Assembly: GCA_021018995.1 (NCBI GenBank)
Contig: CM037598.1
Location: 77,890,671 to 77,954,670, forward strand
Direction of reading: 5' to 3'
Source of the DNA: Chloranthus sessilifolius
Lineage: Eukaryota > Streptophyta > Magnoliopsida > Chloranthales > Chloranthaceae
DNA length: 64,000 bases
Shown: piece after piece, positions 22,161 through 33,887 of the stretch
Numbering within the stretch: position 1 is the stretch's first letter
How the letters are laid out: each line of letters begins with the position of its first letter
The notes under the pieces: model-generated
Database searches by the model: none
What the model saw: the letters and a program-made list of their open reading frames with translations, nothing else
Told to the model about the DNA's origin: nothing
Position numbers and translations under genes: made by a program

Positions 22161-24370
22161 TTCGGTTTGGGTCATGTCCGAAATCGGTTTGGGACCGTGG
22201 AAAAAAAGGAAATAGCTTTCAGATACAAATATGATTTGTATCTTCTTCGCTTTCAATCTCTGAAGACTATCCACTATTAGGATATTATTCCATGGCGTTT
22301 TTTAAAGTTAAAACCTTTTTTTGATCACCTGCCAATGAAAAAATTAGAAGATTTTACCCAAAAAAACACCACCAGACTACCATGACCATTCAAGACAATC
22401 AAGTTTAGAAATTGAGATGTACACTTTAAGCAAACCTACCCAAGTGATCAACAAGATTTTTGAGTCTGAATATGTTTGCTCAGATTTGATTCTCTAATGC
22501 GCATCAGACTCCAACTCCCTTGTTTTACCATCCATTACCATCAACACTAGTTATAAAAATGATATTTGTTATTTATGTCTATACCACCTACTTTTTCTTC
22601 CTTTTTAACCAAACAGAATATGATCGTAGATATAGGTTTTGGTGGTTGATACATATTGATAGCATTGGCCGATATGTGCTGTTGTCGGCTTACACATGTC
22701 AATACTAACAAATATCATTTGATTCCTAGGGGATACTCCAAAGTTGTTACATATCTTGAATGTTGTCCTATACCGACAATATGCATAGGTATACGAATAG
22801 GTATTGGTTGGTACATAGGGGATCCTTTAGGGCATCCTATATATCTCACAATGAAAAATTAGGAATACCTATACGACTTAAAGAATTTAAATAATGATAT
22901 ACTAAGGAGGAGTAAAAGAAAAGCAATACTAAAAAAATATAACAAATATAACTTTCCATTTCAAAAGCAGGATGGATGAAAGTAAGCATTTTCCGAGAGG
23001 CCTATCCCCTCCAAACCCTGCTCCGCAACCAATGTAATCCTTTGCCTTTTGCCTTTGTGGATTCTCTCTTTGTGCTTCATAAGTAATCATGAATCAGCCT
23101 TTATTCTTAGGCAGATAAAACTGTAGGAAGTTAATAACAATTACACTGACTTTATTGAATTATACTCGGGAAAAAAAAACATAAGAAAGTTAAATACAAT
23201 AATACTGACCAGCTTAATGTTGCAATTGTATACTTCGCCTTCCTCCTTAAGTTCCATGATCAACAACCACTTTAAGTGAACAGCCTAGAACAATAACAAT
23301 AAACAATTGATCCTCAACTGTAAGAAAATGGGTAACTAAATTTAAAACTCATGGAATGAGCCATCTTCATGAGGATTTATTGAAACGACTAAATTATTTT
23401 GCTAGAGATTGAGTATAGAGACACCAGTTTCCTTATGTAAAATTATCCTCATGAACCATATGACTTTATATTCTTTGGAGGGCCACAATATTGACCATTC
23501 TTACATAGTGAAAAAAATATATATTAATTAAACAGAATTAGCAATTACAGTACAAATTCTCGAGGCATTCATACATATTCATGAATTCTTTCCGAAAAAA
23601 AATGTGAAATTTAGTTGGTCCATGAAAAAAACCCAGTTATCTTTTTTAGAATCCTAATTAGGAGAAGAACAGTGATCGGTAAAAGAAGTAAAATATTAAC
23701 GTGTTTCCATCAAAGTGAAATGTATTCTAAGTCGAATAATTTCTCTTACAACAGGAGAGACGAAAATTCTACCAAAATATCATCTTCAATAATTCAAAAT
23801 AATAAATAAAAATTCATTTAGATTCTCTGAACAAATACCAAAGAGGTTTCATCTCAAAAAAGGAAATTTCACACATAATAAAATCCATCGTCAATGATAA
23901 TTAGATATATGCCGAGTATTACCTGCAACCCACTTGTGGGATTCAATATTTGGAATTTTTATGACCTGCAACCCTTGTGGGAATCAATATTTTTGTATTT
24001 GAATATATTTCTTTTGTTGCTAATGAAAAAAAGCTTGTTTGACTGGCTTGCATATTGGATAGTTATTTGTACGGTTGTTCATAGTTCGTAGGCTCCATAT
24101 TCTGGTCTCCCTAGCGAGAGTAAGCATTTACTTGAGGGAAGATTTTTCTGCTTTAAATTTTTTTTTGTTGATCTCCTTTGGTGAAAAGTCATCAACATCT
24201 AATCAAGCATTGCATATCAATTTCAAGTCTATATGCAGGTTTACCCATCAAGGATATGCCCTTGCGGTGCAAGGGCATGTGCAATTGTCCGGTCAAAATC
24301 TACCGAATACCTCAATAGCTAGTTCTTCCGCTGCCCACTGGATGTATGACCCTCATTAAATGCTATTCTT
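22161..24370. other. No gene recognised
   Basis: Mostly AT-rich sequence. After a TGCAG acceptor near 24238, an open stretch (begins FTHQGYALAVQGHVQLSGQ, ends HWMYDPH at 24359) looks exon-like but I cannot assign it. A short duplication, CTGCAACCC(AC)TTGTGGGA, occurs at about 23922 and 23967. Confidence 0.3.
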
Positions 24371-24379
24371 TAAAAATAC

Positions 24380-24725
24380 GAGGTGATACCATCGGAGCGT
24401 TATTTGGTTGCTCATTCCTTTGTTGTCTTACATTGTCACTTGAAGCGATAGTATTGATCCCTGATCCCTGTTTAGTACGTAAGCGCGTAATGATGTCAAT
24501 AACACTAATGGGATACTATTTTAAAAAAGAAAATCTTAGTAAAAAATGATGTCAATAACATTAATGGGATAGTATTTTAAAAAAGATATTCTGAGTAAAA
24601 AATCTGAGGTGATACTATGGGAGCGTTATTTGGCTGGTCATTCCTCTGTTGTCTTACACTTTCACTTCGAGGTGTTGTATTGATCCCTGATTCCTATTTA
24701 GTATGCAAGTGGGTAATGATGTGAA
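24380..24725. repeat. Two-copy direct duplication, period about 225 bp
   Basis: The segment starting GAGGTGATACCATCGGAGCG (24380) is repeated from about 24605 (GAGGTGATACTATGGGAGCG), with shared words GCGTTATTTGG, TTGTCTTACA and TATTGATCCCTGATTCC. A smaller repeat, TGATGTCAATAACA(C/T)TAATG, occurs twice at 24491-24570. Non-coding. Confidence 0.75.
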
Positions 24726-24861
24726 TATTTGTCCTAGGGCACTAATTGTTGATTATAAACGAATTGAACAATGTTCTATACTACCTTTCGGACTTTCTCC
24801 ATGACTTCATAACATATTTTTTATATTATTATGACGTACTCAAAACGAAATGAAAAGAAAA

Positions 24862-26010
24862 TCAGTGACATTTCTTCCTAATTTTCTTATATAATACCTT
24901 CAAATCATGCAAGTAATGTATTGCCGCCAAACATTTGAAGTTGGACCACCAACGTGTAATTTCTTTCTTCATCAATCGCATCTGATTCTCTACACTGGCT
25001 ACTCGCTTTAGAACCAACTCTGCCTTATTGCCTTCTAGTGCTCTTGCATTCAAGGCATCAAGAATGACTGACATCCTAGATTCCTGAAGTGTGACTTTAA
25101 TCTCGGTCGTCACCTACGAAAAACCATTATATTTCATCATAAACATAAATTTTGATAAAACATATACCACTAAAGCAACGACACAGTTATAGGCTCTCTT
25201 ACCTCGGCACTTTTCAAAGCGAATTCATACATTGCGCGCTGTAGCGGAACATATGAGTAATACCTCTGATACCTTGGAAACCTCATGGATATTGAAGCAG
25301 GAGCTAAGACGGGTATTATCTTTTCTAATGTATCTAACAACTACTAAAATTATAAAGCGTGAAAGTACCTGGAGGGCATATGCACAACCGTTAAGATGAG
25401 TGTGCTTCTTATATGTTTTAAACTTCTTTGAGCAGTCTTCCAAACCTTTCAAGAGCTCATCGTATACAATCTTCCCCCACACAGTACTATTGAAATCTGC
25501 AATGTCAAAGACCATATACATGTACTCTTTGTTGATCGTTTGCTCTTTATTTGGTATCAAAAAGCACACAAGAAAATACAATAAGGAGACTCTTCTAAAG
25601 TCGTCAATGTTTTCTTCTGAATTTATCTCCTCCAAAATGGCCTCAATTTCCACCCTCGAAACCTCTTCCTTTTTACCGAAATACTTACCACAAAACAACT
25701 TCACTTCATGCTCCCCAACTTTCTTATGAAATTTATTCCGTTTATCGACTACGTCTAGGCTAATAATCACAGCCATTTCATAGATGTAAAAATGAATGCG
25801 CTTACCGCCTATGACAAACCATTGCTTCACAAAATCATACTTCTCGATCAACAAATAGATAAGACTAGTACATATGCGTACATTAGCGATCTCAACGAGG
25901 TGTCCAAAGGATGTTGACGTAATGGCTTGTTTCTCAGATGTGGATAGAGAGGAAAGAAATTCGTAGAGTCTTCTTGGATTACATGCACATTCCTGAACAC
26001 ATTTATTCAA
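24862..26010 (-). pseudogene. ULP1-MULE-type plant protein (DUF1985-like), fragment
   Basis: Minus-strand exon 26010-25369 encodes an N-terminal domain like that found ahead of ULP1 proteases in plant Mutator elements: FGHLVEIANVRICTSLIYLL, then VVDKRNKFHKKVGE..VKLFCGKYFGKK, VSLLYFLVCFLIPNKEQ, and the conserved block KKHTHLNGCAYALQ. An ALQ|GTACTT donor leads to a second exon ending at a GAG|GTAAGA donor at 25203 and a third starting near 25113 (VTTEIKVTLQESRMSVILDA). The arrangement resembles the 56-57 kb gene, but sequence identity is low, so it is a separate lineage. No ULP1 catalytic domain, mudrA or terminal inverted repeats were found around it. Probably a relic of another element, though a domesticated gene fragment cannot be excluded. 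Confidence 0.65.
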
Positions 26011-28019
26011 ACATGTATAATTACAAACTCTGCTACATTGACTATGCTAGGAACAATACAAGACCCAACAATGTTGTCGATAAAACATACCAATTTTTTT
26101 AACATCTGCCTTATTGATAGGCCACGTTCGATTCAGTAATATAATTTTCCTACGGAATCAATTTTCAGGTAAATGTGTTAGAATATCAAACACAAAGTAG
26201 AGACATTGCTCGTCAAACACAACAAAAATCATCTTACATCTCTAAACTCAATGGAGTACGCACATACATATACTCTCGTTCAAATATATTACAAGCAAAA
26301 GTTGAAATTATTTACTACTATTATAATCATGTTATTATATTGATTGGGGAATTTCTTATTATTATACCCAATAAAATAAATTTTCAAACTTTCTAGATTT
26401 TGGGTCAGGTTTTCTAAACTTGCCCAACAGGTTTTCAGTTTCAGCCACCCAAAATCGAAACCGAGCAAATTGGGTTTCGATTTCAGTTCGGATTCAGTCC
26501 AACAACCAGCGATTCTAGATGGGTTGTAGGCTGAAGATTAGCACAACTATAAGCTCCTAATCATTGGATTGGACGTCTCCATATGAATGGTATCTAAAGT
26601 TAGAAGCAGCTGCCCATGAAAAGGACCATATACTGAATGGTTCAAAACATCTAATTAGTTGAATTGTGGTCTATACAAGATGTGACCAATGGATTGGATG
26701 ACCTAGATTGATTAAAGTTTCAACATTCGGTAGCTTCTAACAAGGATTAAAGTTTCAGTGAGTCATCGAGTATTGGTAAACCTTGATGTAAAATTACATA
26801 AACTTCCCGATAAACCATATTATTACAGCCATGTCAACAGTCAAGCATGATGCTGCTTCTGGGGATCATGACATTTTTTGCTCCCCAATATCTGTGAGTA
26901 GGGGCAAGATGGCCTTTTCTTAGTGTATGGGGTATTTCTCCCAAAATGATTATTGATTATTATTTGGCAAATGATCGTCTTACAACTGAGGCAACAAAAG
27001 AAGAGCTAGAGCAATATCTATTATGATTTGTGATGAAAACGTTCAAGATTGCTGATTCATGTTAGTTGTGTAGTGAGTAGACCTTTAGATATGCTCCAAC
27101 TCAAAATAAGCATTGAAATGGACACATGTCTCAAAAGTCCAAAGGCTGCACAGTCAAAGGGTTGTGGACTCAGTCTGCAATGATATCATGGCTCACTGTC
27201 GTCATAGCCTAAGGCTATGACGATGGATTGCTCTTTGGAGGCAAAGAGTAGCCCATTTAAAGAGCTGGTTTAAATTGCTCTTTTAAATAGACCTAGATTC
27301 AGCAAACTCTCTAAAAGAGCTAAGAATACTTACAACCAAACACAATGCCATAAAGAAGAGCCCCAAACACAACCTTAGTCTTACTTGGATTGGCTTTGGT
27401 AAACCTATTTATCTACTCATTTCGTTGTACGCTAAACTATAGCGAAAACGGTGAGTATTGCCATAGAGAAAAAAAGAAGGTTACTCAGTTGAAGCATAGA
27501 AGGTTAAGACCTGTGTTGCATGATGAGAGGGAAAGTAAAGATGTCAGAATTACTGATGTTTATGTAGCCTCTCCACTAGCCCAACGTAGTGACTATAATA
27601 TAATGTTGCTAGTTTATGTAGCTTTCGCATATTTGCTAATAAAAGGAACTTTATAATATATAAACAAGGGGCTGAAAAAAAAAATCAGAGCAAGTGATTA
27701 AACATCGATGGTCCTAACATCATATTATGCGGGTGTGGTATCATTATACACCATTAAAGTAATAATATACTAGAGAAAGATCTACACAAATTATTTTCAA
27801 TAAAAAATGAAAAAAAAAACTCCAATCGTTCAATTCCACTGTAGAAAAACAGTCAATAACTAGAAATATGTGATAAATGGATGTCAATTTTCTTAGATTC
27901 TATCAAAATAATTAATAACTTCAATAATCGAATTCGATAAAGAGGATTTGGATTTTTGTCAATTTTTTTCTCAGCAGCTCGTAAGCCACAAAACAGCAAC
28001 TTTTTCACATCGACCGATC
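26011..28019. other. No gene recognised
   Basis: Mixed AT-rich sequence. At about 26400-26515 there are TTTCAGTTTCAGCC and CGATTTCAGTTCGG words like decayed hAT ends. ORFs at 26175, 27390 and 27853 have no recognisable family. Confidence 0.3.
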
Positions 28020-28788
28020 TACAGGCGCTAAAAACTACAAAAATTAAATGAAAAATGAAACGATGGGTCACGAACAAACCTTAATTAATAGGGGAGTTAA
28101 ATCACCCTAAAAACCCGATTTTTGGACCTTTTAATTATGGGCTCAATTAAGACTTCAATATGGTATAGATGACCGCCTAAAACACCATTTATGGGCCATA
28201 TAAAACTCACGTAGGGCACTTTTAATTTAAATAAATAATTATAATGATACTCTTGCCCACAAATTCTTTTTTTTTTTTTTTTAATTGTGCATCAGACACG
28301 TGTACTGAGAATGTGTATGAATACTCAGTGGCTCGTAAGAGGACTCGAACCGGTGACCATTGGGGAAGCCTGACTTAAATGAGCTACCCCTTTGGATTAT
28401 CAATATGAAATTATTACCCATGCTCATTCTATATTTCTCCCTGGTTGAAGATAGTGGGAACAATTCTATAGGGGTGGAAGAGCCCTCCAAATATTTTGGT
28501 TCATTTAAAAGTTTCAATATTTTAAAATACATAATTGGGAAGGGAGAATTAAGTTTATTACAATGGATATGCCCCATAAGTAACTGAGCCTGAGAACCAA
28601 ATGAATCAAAAGAATTCATTTTTAGTTCAGGAAGATCACTGAAACTTCGTCCCTCGTCTGATTCAACTATCATTGGCTCGGATTCTTATTTGAAATAAGC
28701 TGACTCATCGTCTACAAAAACATCTACAGGCGCTAAAAACTACAAAAATTAAATGAAAAATGAAACAATGGGTCACGAACAAACCTTA
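28020..28788. repeat. Direct repeat of ~65 bp, about 704 bp apart
   Basis: The sequence beginning ACAGGCGCTAAAAACTACAA is present at 28020-28083 and 28724-28788 with a single substitution seen (GAAACGATGG versus GAAACAATGG). The second copy lies on the 3' side of the WPP gene fragment just before the outer retrotransposon. It suggests a local duplication or an unequal exchange. Confidence 0.75.
28266..28397 (-). mobile_element. tRNA-derived SINE
   Basis: On the minus strand: GGGGTAGCTCATTTAAG (A-box-like) near 28395, then GGTCACCGGTTCGAGTCC containing a perfect B box (GGTTCGAGTCC) near 28335-28355, a short body, and an A-run ending at 28266 (T-run on the plus strand). A and B box spacing and the poly(A) end fit a short pol III-transcribed SINE. 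No clear target duplication was found. The ORF over this region is not a gene. Confidence 0.65.
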
Positions 28789-28817
28789 AAACCCCTATTC
28801 GTCATCTTCGCCGTTGT

Positions 28818-30628
28818 TGTGACAGCCCGAATTTCGGCATCCCGAAATCCGTGCCATCAGCACGACCTTCAAGGCCGTGCCCTGGGTTCTTTACAATACA
28901 TTGATATATATACAAGCCAAAACTATAATTGAAGCACACGTAGCCACTCTAATTCGAAATCTCAAAAACAATATTTTTGGTATCGCAAGGCTGTCCTTGT
29001 CCCATGCCAATTCATGGACATAAGAACATACCCAAAAATTTAATGATAATCATTCATCCTAGATGTTTTATCAAGAGATAGTAATTAAAACATTCGAAAT
29101 AAAGAGGCTCGATATACCAAGCCATACATAGTACTCTCTCAACTCACTCTCAGAGTATGCAGCGGGTTTCCTAGAAGAATTCCTCAGGAGGAGGTTCTGA
29201 CTCTTCTGTGGCCACGAACACCGAGGCCCTTGGATTAACTTCTCCCGAAGTCTTTGCTGCCGCTAGTCCTGGACCTGCGACGTATAGTCTAAGGGGTGAG
29301 CTACATCCTAGCTCCGTAGGGAAAACAAAAGAACATATAGATCAATCTTCACACATATGTCAGCAACTTAACAAGCATAGAATTTTCAAGAAATCACTTA
29401 TGGACAATAATTTGAGTAACAGGAATAACTCAATGATTCCGACCCCTACTTAGCATAGTCTTGTTTAATCCCCTTATTAGTTTGGTTGTGAATTTGGCCT
29501 AATCACTTAAATCTTTAACTTAAGTAGTCCCCGAGCAATATAGCATCGAGCCCCGATGGAATACCCGCCATCGTCGTCTAACTAGACAGTTGTTATATGT
29601 ATTCCCTGGGAATACTGCCCGAGCCCCCCTTTCTCATAGACGGCGGGGTCTATTCTCAATCTACATCCCTGGGATGTGCTATAAATGTACGGATTGGCCA
29701 CCGTACCGGTCACGGATATCCTGCCGAGTCAGTCGTGGGTATCCCACCACGTCGGTGGGGTATTCTAATCAACCTTAAATAATAAAAATATCAATGTGCT
29801 TTACATATAATTATTCACCGTGATTGTGCTAAATATATTACATTAGGCCTTATCACATTACCTTTGTTTCTCGGTTAGTTTTCATACGCATCCCTGGGAT
29901 GCCCCATGCTTCTATTGCACCCTTCTTTGATTGAACCACATGATTTTTCGTCCCCTGGGGACCCTCGCTCGAGCGAGCTTTCGAATTATACTGCGGACCC
30001 TCGCTCGAGCGAGCTCCCCTTTAGTTTTAGGGACCGCTCGAGCGAGCCCAGAGTCATACTTTTCTCTGTTCATCCTCGCTCGAGCGAGCCTTTTTAGACC
30101 GCTCGAGCGAGGAACAATGATTTGTCCCTCGATCAGATCGAGAACAAGTTTTCATCCATCATTTAACCTTAATCTCATACAAAGCAACATTTAGCCAACA
30201 TCCTTCCTACTATGCAAAACATTCCTAAGCATCTATCATGTTTTTAACGTACCTCTGACGATGAGTCACGCACAGGTTCAATTTATAATTCGAAACTCCA
30301 CTAGACTAACTGGCCTCCCTGGTTCTTCCTCCAGTCCTTTCCTCTAATCTCCTTTGCCGACCTAAGTCTCAACGAACCCTAGTTCTCTACTAGGCTCTTT
30401 TCTTCTTTCTCTTTATATTCTCCTTCTCTCTATTTAGGTTAGAATAGAGTTACGTAAGGGCTCCTCTCTCTCTCCTTCACTTTTATATCTATAATTTTAG
30501 GGATATACTAGTGTGTTTCCCACGTACACACTTAATGTATTTGGGTCGTTTTGGTCTCCTTGTGAAACACATATACCTATGTGTAAATGCGTGCCGTGCA
30601 CTCATCTCAAAAATCTGCGGTTGTGACA
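28818..30628 (-). repeat. 3' LTR of the outer element (1811 bp)
   Basis: Ends are TGTCACAACCGCAG (minus start) and GGGCTGTCACA. It carries the shared hairpin motif at 29274-29314, perfect palindromes with a CCCTGGG core at 29599-29615, 29663-29677, 29888-29902 and 29950-29962, and CTCGCTCGAGCGAG palindromes at about 29963-30112. It is about 360 bp shorter than the partner LTR, the difference lying between about 29962 and 30000. Confidence 0.92.
29963..30112. repeat. CTCGCTCGAGCGAG palindrome cluster (3' LTR)
   Basis: Five copies of the 14-bp perfect palindrome CTCGCTCGAGCGAG, or the half-variant CCGCTCGAGCGAG, within 150 bp. The same motif recurs at 32448-32622 and 52392-52508 in this element only. 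Confidence 0.9.
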
Positions 30629-30640
30629 ATCACCCCAACT
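30629..30640 (-). other. Polypurine tract of the outer element
   Basis: Minus-strand AGTTGGGGTGAT abuts the 3' LTR. It follows TTTTCGAGGGCGAAAAT, the counterpart of TTTTCGAGGACGAAAATT before the inner element's tract. Confidence 0.75.
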
Positions 30641-30953
30641 TATAAGATTTTCGCCCTCGAAAATCGATGTTATTCTCTTAACTGTACCACCCACATACGA
30701 CTCGCATATTCAAAATGATAATTTAGCATAAATTGCGCATTTTAAAGAACCAGTGTTGGTCATGCCAACAAATTTCCACTTAAAACAAAACAAACAAACA
30801 AAACATTTTCGCCATCTCATTCCATACATATTTATCATTTACACAAACAAAACTTTGTGACATTCATGTCACGATAGTTTGAAGAAAATTTTGACCTCCT
30901 TACAAAATGTTTCAAAATATTACATGTAAAGTGTTCAAAGTTTTTGTTACTAT

Positions 30954-32234
30954 CTAATCATCATCCTCTTCATAGTCGCTGGTTAGTAGTCCGCCATCGT
31001 AGTCCTCGCCATCCTCATCGTCATCGTCCACCGTGACGGCTGTGGTACCCACTGTGGCGCTCCTCGTAGCCGGGCCGGAGCTAGACGCTCCAAAAATAGC
31101 GTCCCTCATGGCACCTACGCGCTGCATGTAAGACTGCGGGTATGCCTGGCCCATGAGGTCGATAAGTAGCGCCTCCTGGAACCTCTGATGCAACCTGATC
31201 TCCCGCCCTTGCTGAAGGATCTCCTTCATCATGCCCGCGTCGGTAGTGGGTATGGGCTGTGGAACTGAGGTAGAGGGAGTCGTCGGTCCTACCGGTGCTT
31301 GATGGGTGGCTGATCGGGAGACCTGTCGGTCTCTCTTCTTGTTGACACTAGTTTGTAGGCTTTTAAGGTTTCGGCTCCAGTCTTGGGCGAGGTATGGGAC
31401 GACGTTATCGGTGAGGAACAACTCGTCCTCCCGGATCCTAAATCCTCCCTTCCCATTCCGTGAGTCTAAGAGTCGGGAAATCAACCGAGCATACGGTAAT
31501 CGGTTGATTGGTGGAGGGACAGCACCCCTTACATTTCTTTTGTAGGCATGCGCCATGCCTTTTATGATGACCATAGGTGTGTTGATCCACCTATTGTGAA
31601 AAGCGGTGTGTAGGGCTCGCAGAAACGCATCTCGGCGTTCTTGATCATGGCCGGTTGGGTGTAGGTTCTTTTTAAAGATAACATCTAAAAGCCACATGCG
31701 CGGCGGTAGTTGTGATCGGGTAATAGATTGTCCCGAGGCGGACATACCGCCAGTGATGTCGGAAATGATCGTTGGGAAATCTACGTTCCCAGAAAAAGGT
31801 GGTAGGATGAGTGGGCTAGGGGTGTAGATGTGGGGACATTTCATGATTGAGGAAATGTCGGCACATCTGAAAATTAGCTCATTACCATCGATGGTAACGA
31901 GTAGGGCATCCTCATCGACGCTCAATTTTAGGGTTTGGTAAAACAATTTCACTAGCCTCGGGTAATACCGATCCCCGAAAGGCGTAAGCAGGGTCTTGAG
32001 ATGATTGTTGGTGAGAAAGTCCGATGTCCACTGGGTGGACGTCGGATCTCCGAAACATGAGGGGTGTATTTCCCATTCGGCTTCAAAAGTTTTTGCTTCC
32101 CACCAATCATCCAGTGTGATTGGAGCAGAGGGCGGGTTTGATGATGGTTGTGAGGTTTGTGGCGCTTTGTTGCGCACCGATGGCGACCGAGTCGCCATCC
32201 GTTTCTTTGGTTGGGGGTTCGGGCTCGAGGCCAT
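30954..32234 (-). CDS. Extra ORF of the outer gypsy element (plant transposon-associated protein, PF20167-like)
   Basis: An uninterrupted 426-codon ORF in sense with pol, between integrase and the 3' LTR. Residues 1-45 are basic and Ser/Pro-rich (KKRMATRSPSVRNK). The core (about 45-300) has WWEAKTFEAEWEIHP, YYPRLVKLFYQTL, LPPRMWLLDVIFKKNLHP, FHNRWINTPMVIIKGM and LPYARLISRLLD. The tail is acidic (VDDDDEDGEDYDGG). The core pairs block by block with the extra ORF of the inner element (42626-44413), and the pattern matches what I know as the putative plant transposon protein domain found in and near plant retroelements. Function unknown: it has no RT, protease or clear envelope features (no signal peptide or membrane anchor). 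The start is the first in-frame ATG, near an upstream palindrome cluster. Being intact beside a broken pol is notable. Confidence 0.85.
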   Translation of the reverse strand: MASSPNPQPKKRMATRSPSVRNKAPQTSQPSSNPPSAPITLDDWWEAKTFEAEWEIHPSCFGDPTSTQWTSDFLTNNHLKTLLTPFGDRYYPRLVKLFYQTLKLSVDEDALLVTIDGNELIFRCADISSIMKCPHIYTPSPLILPPFSGNVDFPTIISDITGGMSASGQSITRSQLPPRMWLLDVIFKKNLHPTGHDQERRDAFLRALHTAFHNRWINTPMVIIKGMAHAYKRNVRGAVPPPINRLPYARLISRLLDSRNGKGGFRIREDELFLTDNVVPYLAQDWSRNLKSLQTSVNKKRDRQVSRSATHQAPVGPTTPSTSVPQPIPTTDAGMMKEILQQGREIRLHQRFQEALLIDLMGQAYPQSYMQRVGAMRDAIFGASSSGPATRSATVGTTAVTVDDDDEDGEDYDGGLLTSDYEEDDD

Positions 32235-32447
32235 TTAGTATAAATAAGGCTTAACAAAAAAGGACTTTAGGAATAGGTAGATTTTACCTAGGAGAGTCGT
32301 CTTAACGGATTGGATTGTTCAAATCCGGTTGAAATCGGAAGGAAAATGTCTGAAATCGTTTGCCCTAACCCCCTCCCCGCTCGTCTCTTCTTCCTTTCGC
32401 TTGAAGATGAACAGGCGCTCTGGCCTCTGCCATATTTATAGTTCCGC

Positions 32448-32656
32448 CTCGCTCGAGCGGTCATTAGTTCTCGCCTTCGGCGAGCAATCGTATTATTATA
32501 TACTGTAGCCTCGCTCGAGCGGTTATAATGCATCGCTCGAGCGGTCAAAATACCTCGCTCGAGCGAGGATTTGTTATCGCTCGAGCGAGAGGAAGTGTGA
32601 TTTTATGTAGTTCGCTCGAGCGAGACCAGAAACTTTTTTTTTTTTTTTTTTTTTTT
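32448..32656. repeat. CTCGAG palindrome cluster plus T-run upstream of the extra ORF
   Basis: Six or more CGCTCGAGCG units (several complete CTCGCTCGAGCGAG) between 32448 and 32622, followed by a 20-base T-run (32637-32656). It occupies the gap between integrase and the extra ORF, exactly where the inner element has its TCGATTAATCGA cluster. Confidence 0.85.
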
Positions 32657-32804
32657 GGTTTCAAATCTCATCACTAGTTCCATTAAATAAGAGTTCAACA
32701 ACAATGTGGTGCAATCTTAGTTTGGAGTCAACATATCTTTAAAAGGGAAATATACATAGCCTTCGTGGTTCCCGTAATCACATATTCTCAAAGAACGAAC
32801 CCAT

Positions 32805-33887
32805 TCAGTTGGCAATTTCGAACAATTTGGGATATTGTTCTCTAACATCCGCCTCACGTTCCCATGTTGCCTCTTCGGCCGGATGGTTCTTCCATCGGAC
32901 AAGCACCAAGGGAATTACTTTTGTTCGCAACACCTGTTCTTTTCGATCTAAAATTTCTACCGGCTCTTCAATCATGGTCATATCTTCATGCATTTCGAAT
33001 GATTGGCGCTTTCGTCGATCGTCGGTCATTGAGATATTTTCTAAGCATCGACACGTGGAATACATTGTGTACCTGATCAAACAATGGTGGCAAACCAATG
33101 CGGTAGGCTACTTCTCCCACTCGACCCAAAACTTCAAACGGTCCAAGATAGCGGGGACTTAGTTTCCCTCTCTTCCCAAATCTCATCACTCCCTTCATCG
33201 GTGATACTTTCACGAACACATGTTCACCCACTTTAAAGTCTACACTAGTCCGCTTGATGTCAGCATAACTTTTCTGTCTGCTCTGAGCCGCCTTTAGTCT
33301 TTCCCTGATCATGCGGACAATAGCAGCGTTATCTTCAAGTAGCTCGGGTCCCAAAACAAATTTCTCGCCAATTTCCTCCCAATTGATTGGCGACTTACAT
33401 CGTCTTCCGTACAAGGCTTCATACGGTGCCATCCCGATGCTCGTCTGAAAACTATTATTATAACGAACTCAATCAATGGTAGATGTTGATCCCATGATCC
33501 TTGCAATTCTAACATACATGCCCTAAGCATGTCTTCAATGACTTGGTTGACCCTCTCAGTCTGTCCGTCTGTTTGTGGGTGAAACGCCGTACTAAAATCC
33601 AACCTAGTTCCCATTCCTTCTTGGAATTTCCTCCAAAACTTTGATGTATATAATGGGTCTCGGTCTGAAACAATGCTACTTGAAATCCCATGTAATCGGA
33701 CGATCTCCTTCATATAAAGTTCTGCTAATCTTCCCGCCGTGTACATCGTATTGTACGGCAAGAAATGTGCCGACTTAGTCAATCGATCAACTACTACCCA
33801 AATGGCGTTATGCCTCCTTGCAGTTCGCGGTAAACCGACTATGAAATCCATTGAGATAGATTCCCATTTCCATTCTGGTATGGGCAA
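32805..33887 (-). pseudogene. Outer element pol, integrase core and chromodomain part
   Basis: Second half of the outer integrase, separated from the first half by the inner element. From 33887 it reads WKWESISMDFIVGLPRTAR, WVVVDRLTKSAHFLP, SIVSDRDPLYTSKFW and TDGQTERVNQVIEDML, so the D, D and E of the catalytic triad are all present. After a frameshift near 33450 it continues with MAPYEALYGRRCKSPINW and the GKRGKLSPRYLGPFEVLGR tail. After another near 33000-33090 comes the chromodomain-like end VIPLVLVRWKNHPAEEATWE. The integrase joins element DNA to the chromosome, and the tail is thought to read chromatin marks. At least two shifts plus the large insertion make it non-functional. Confidence 0.9.

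Noticed and set aside
28281..28673. 130-codon minus-strand ORF
   Set aside because: Its 3' half is a tRNA-derived SINE with A box, B box and poly(A); the rest has no family and the composition is not coding-like.
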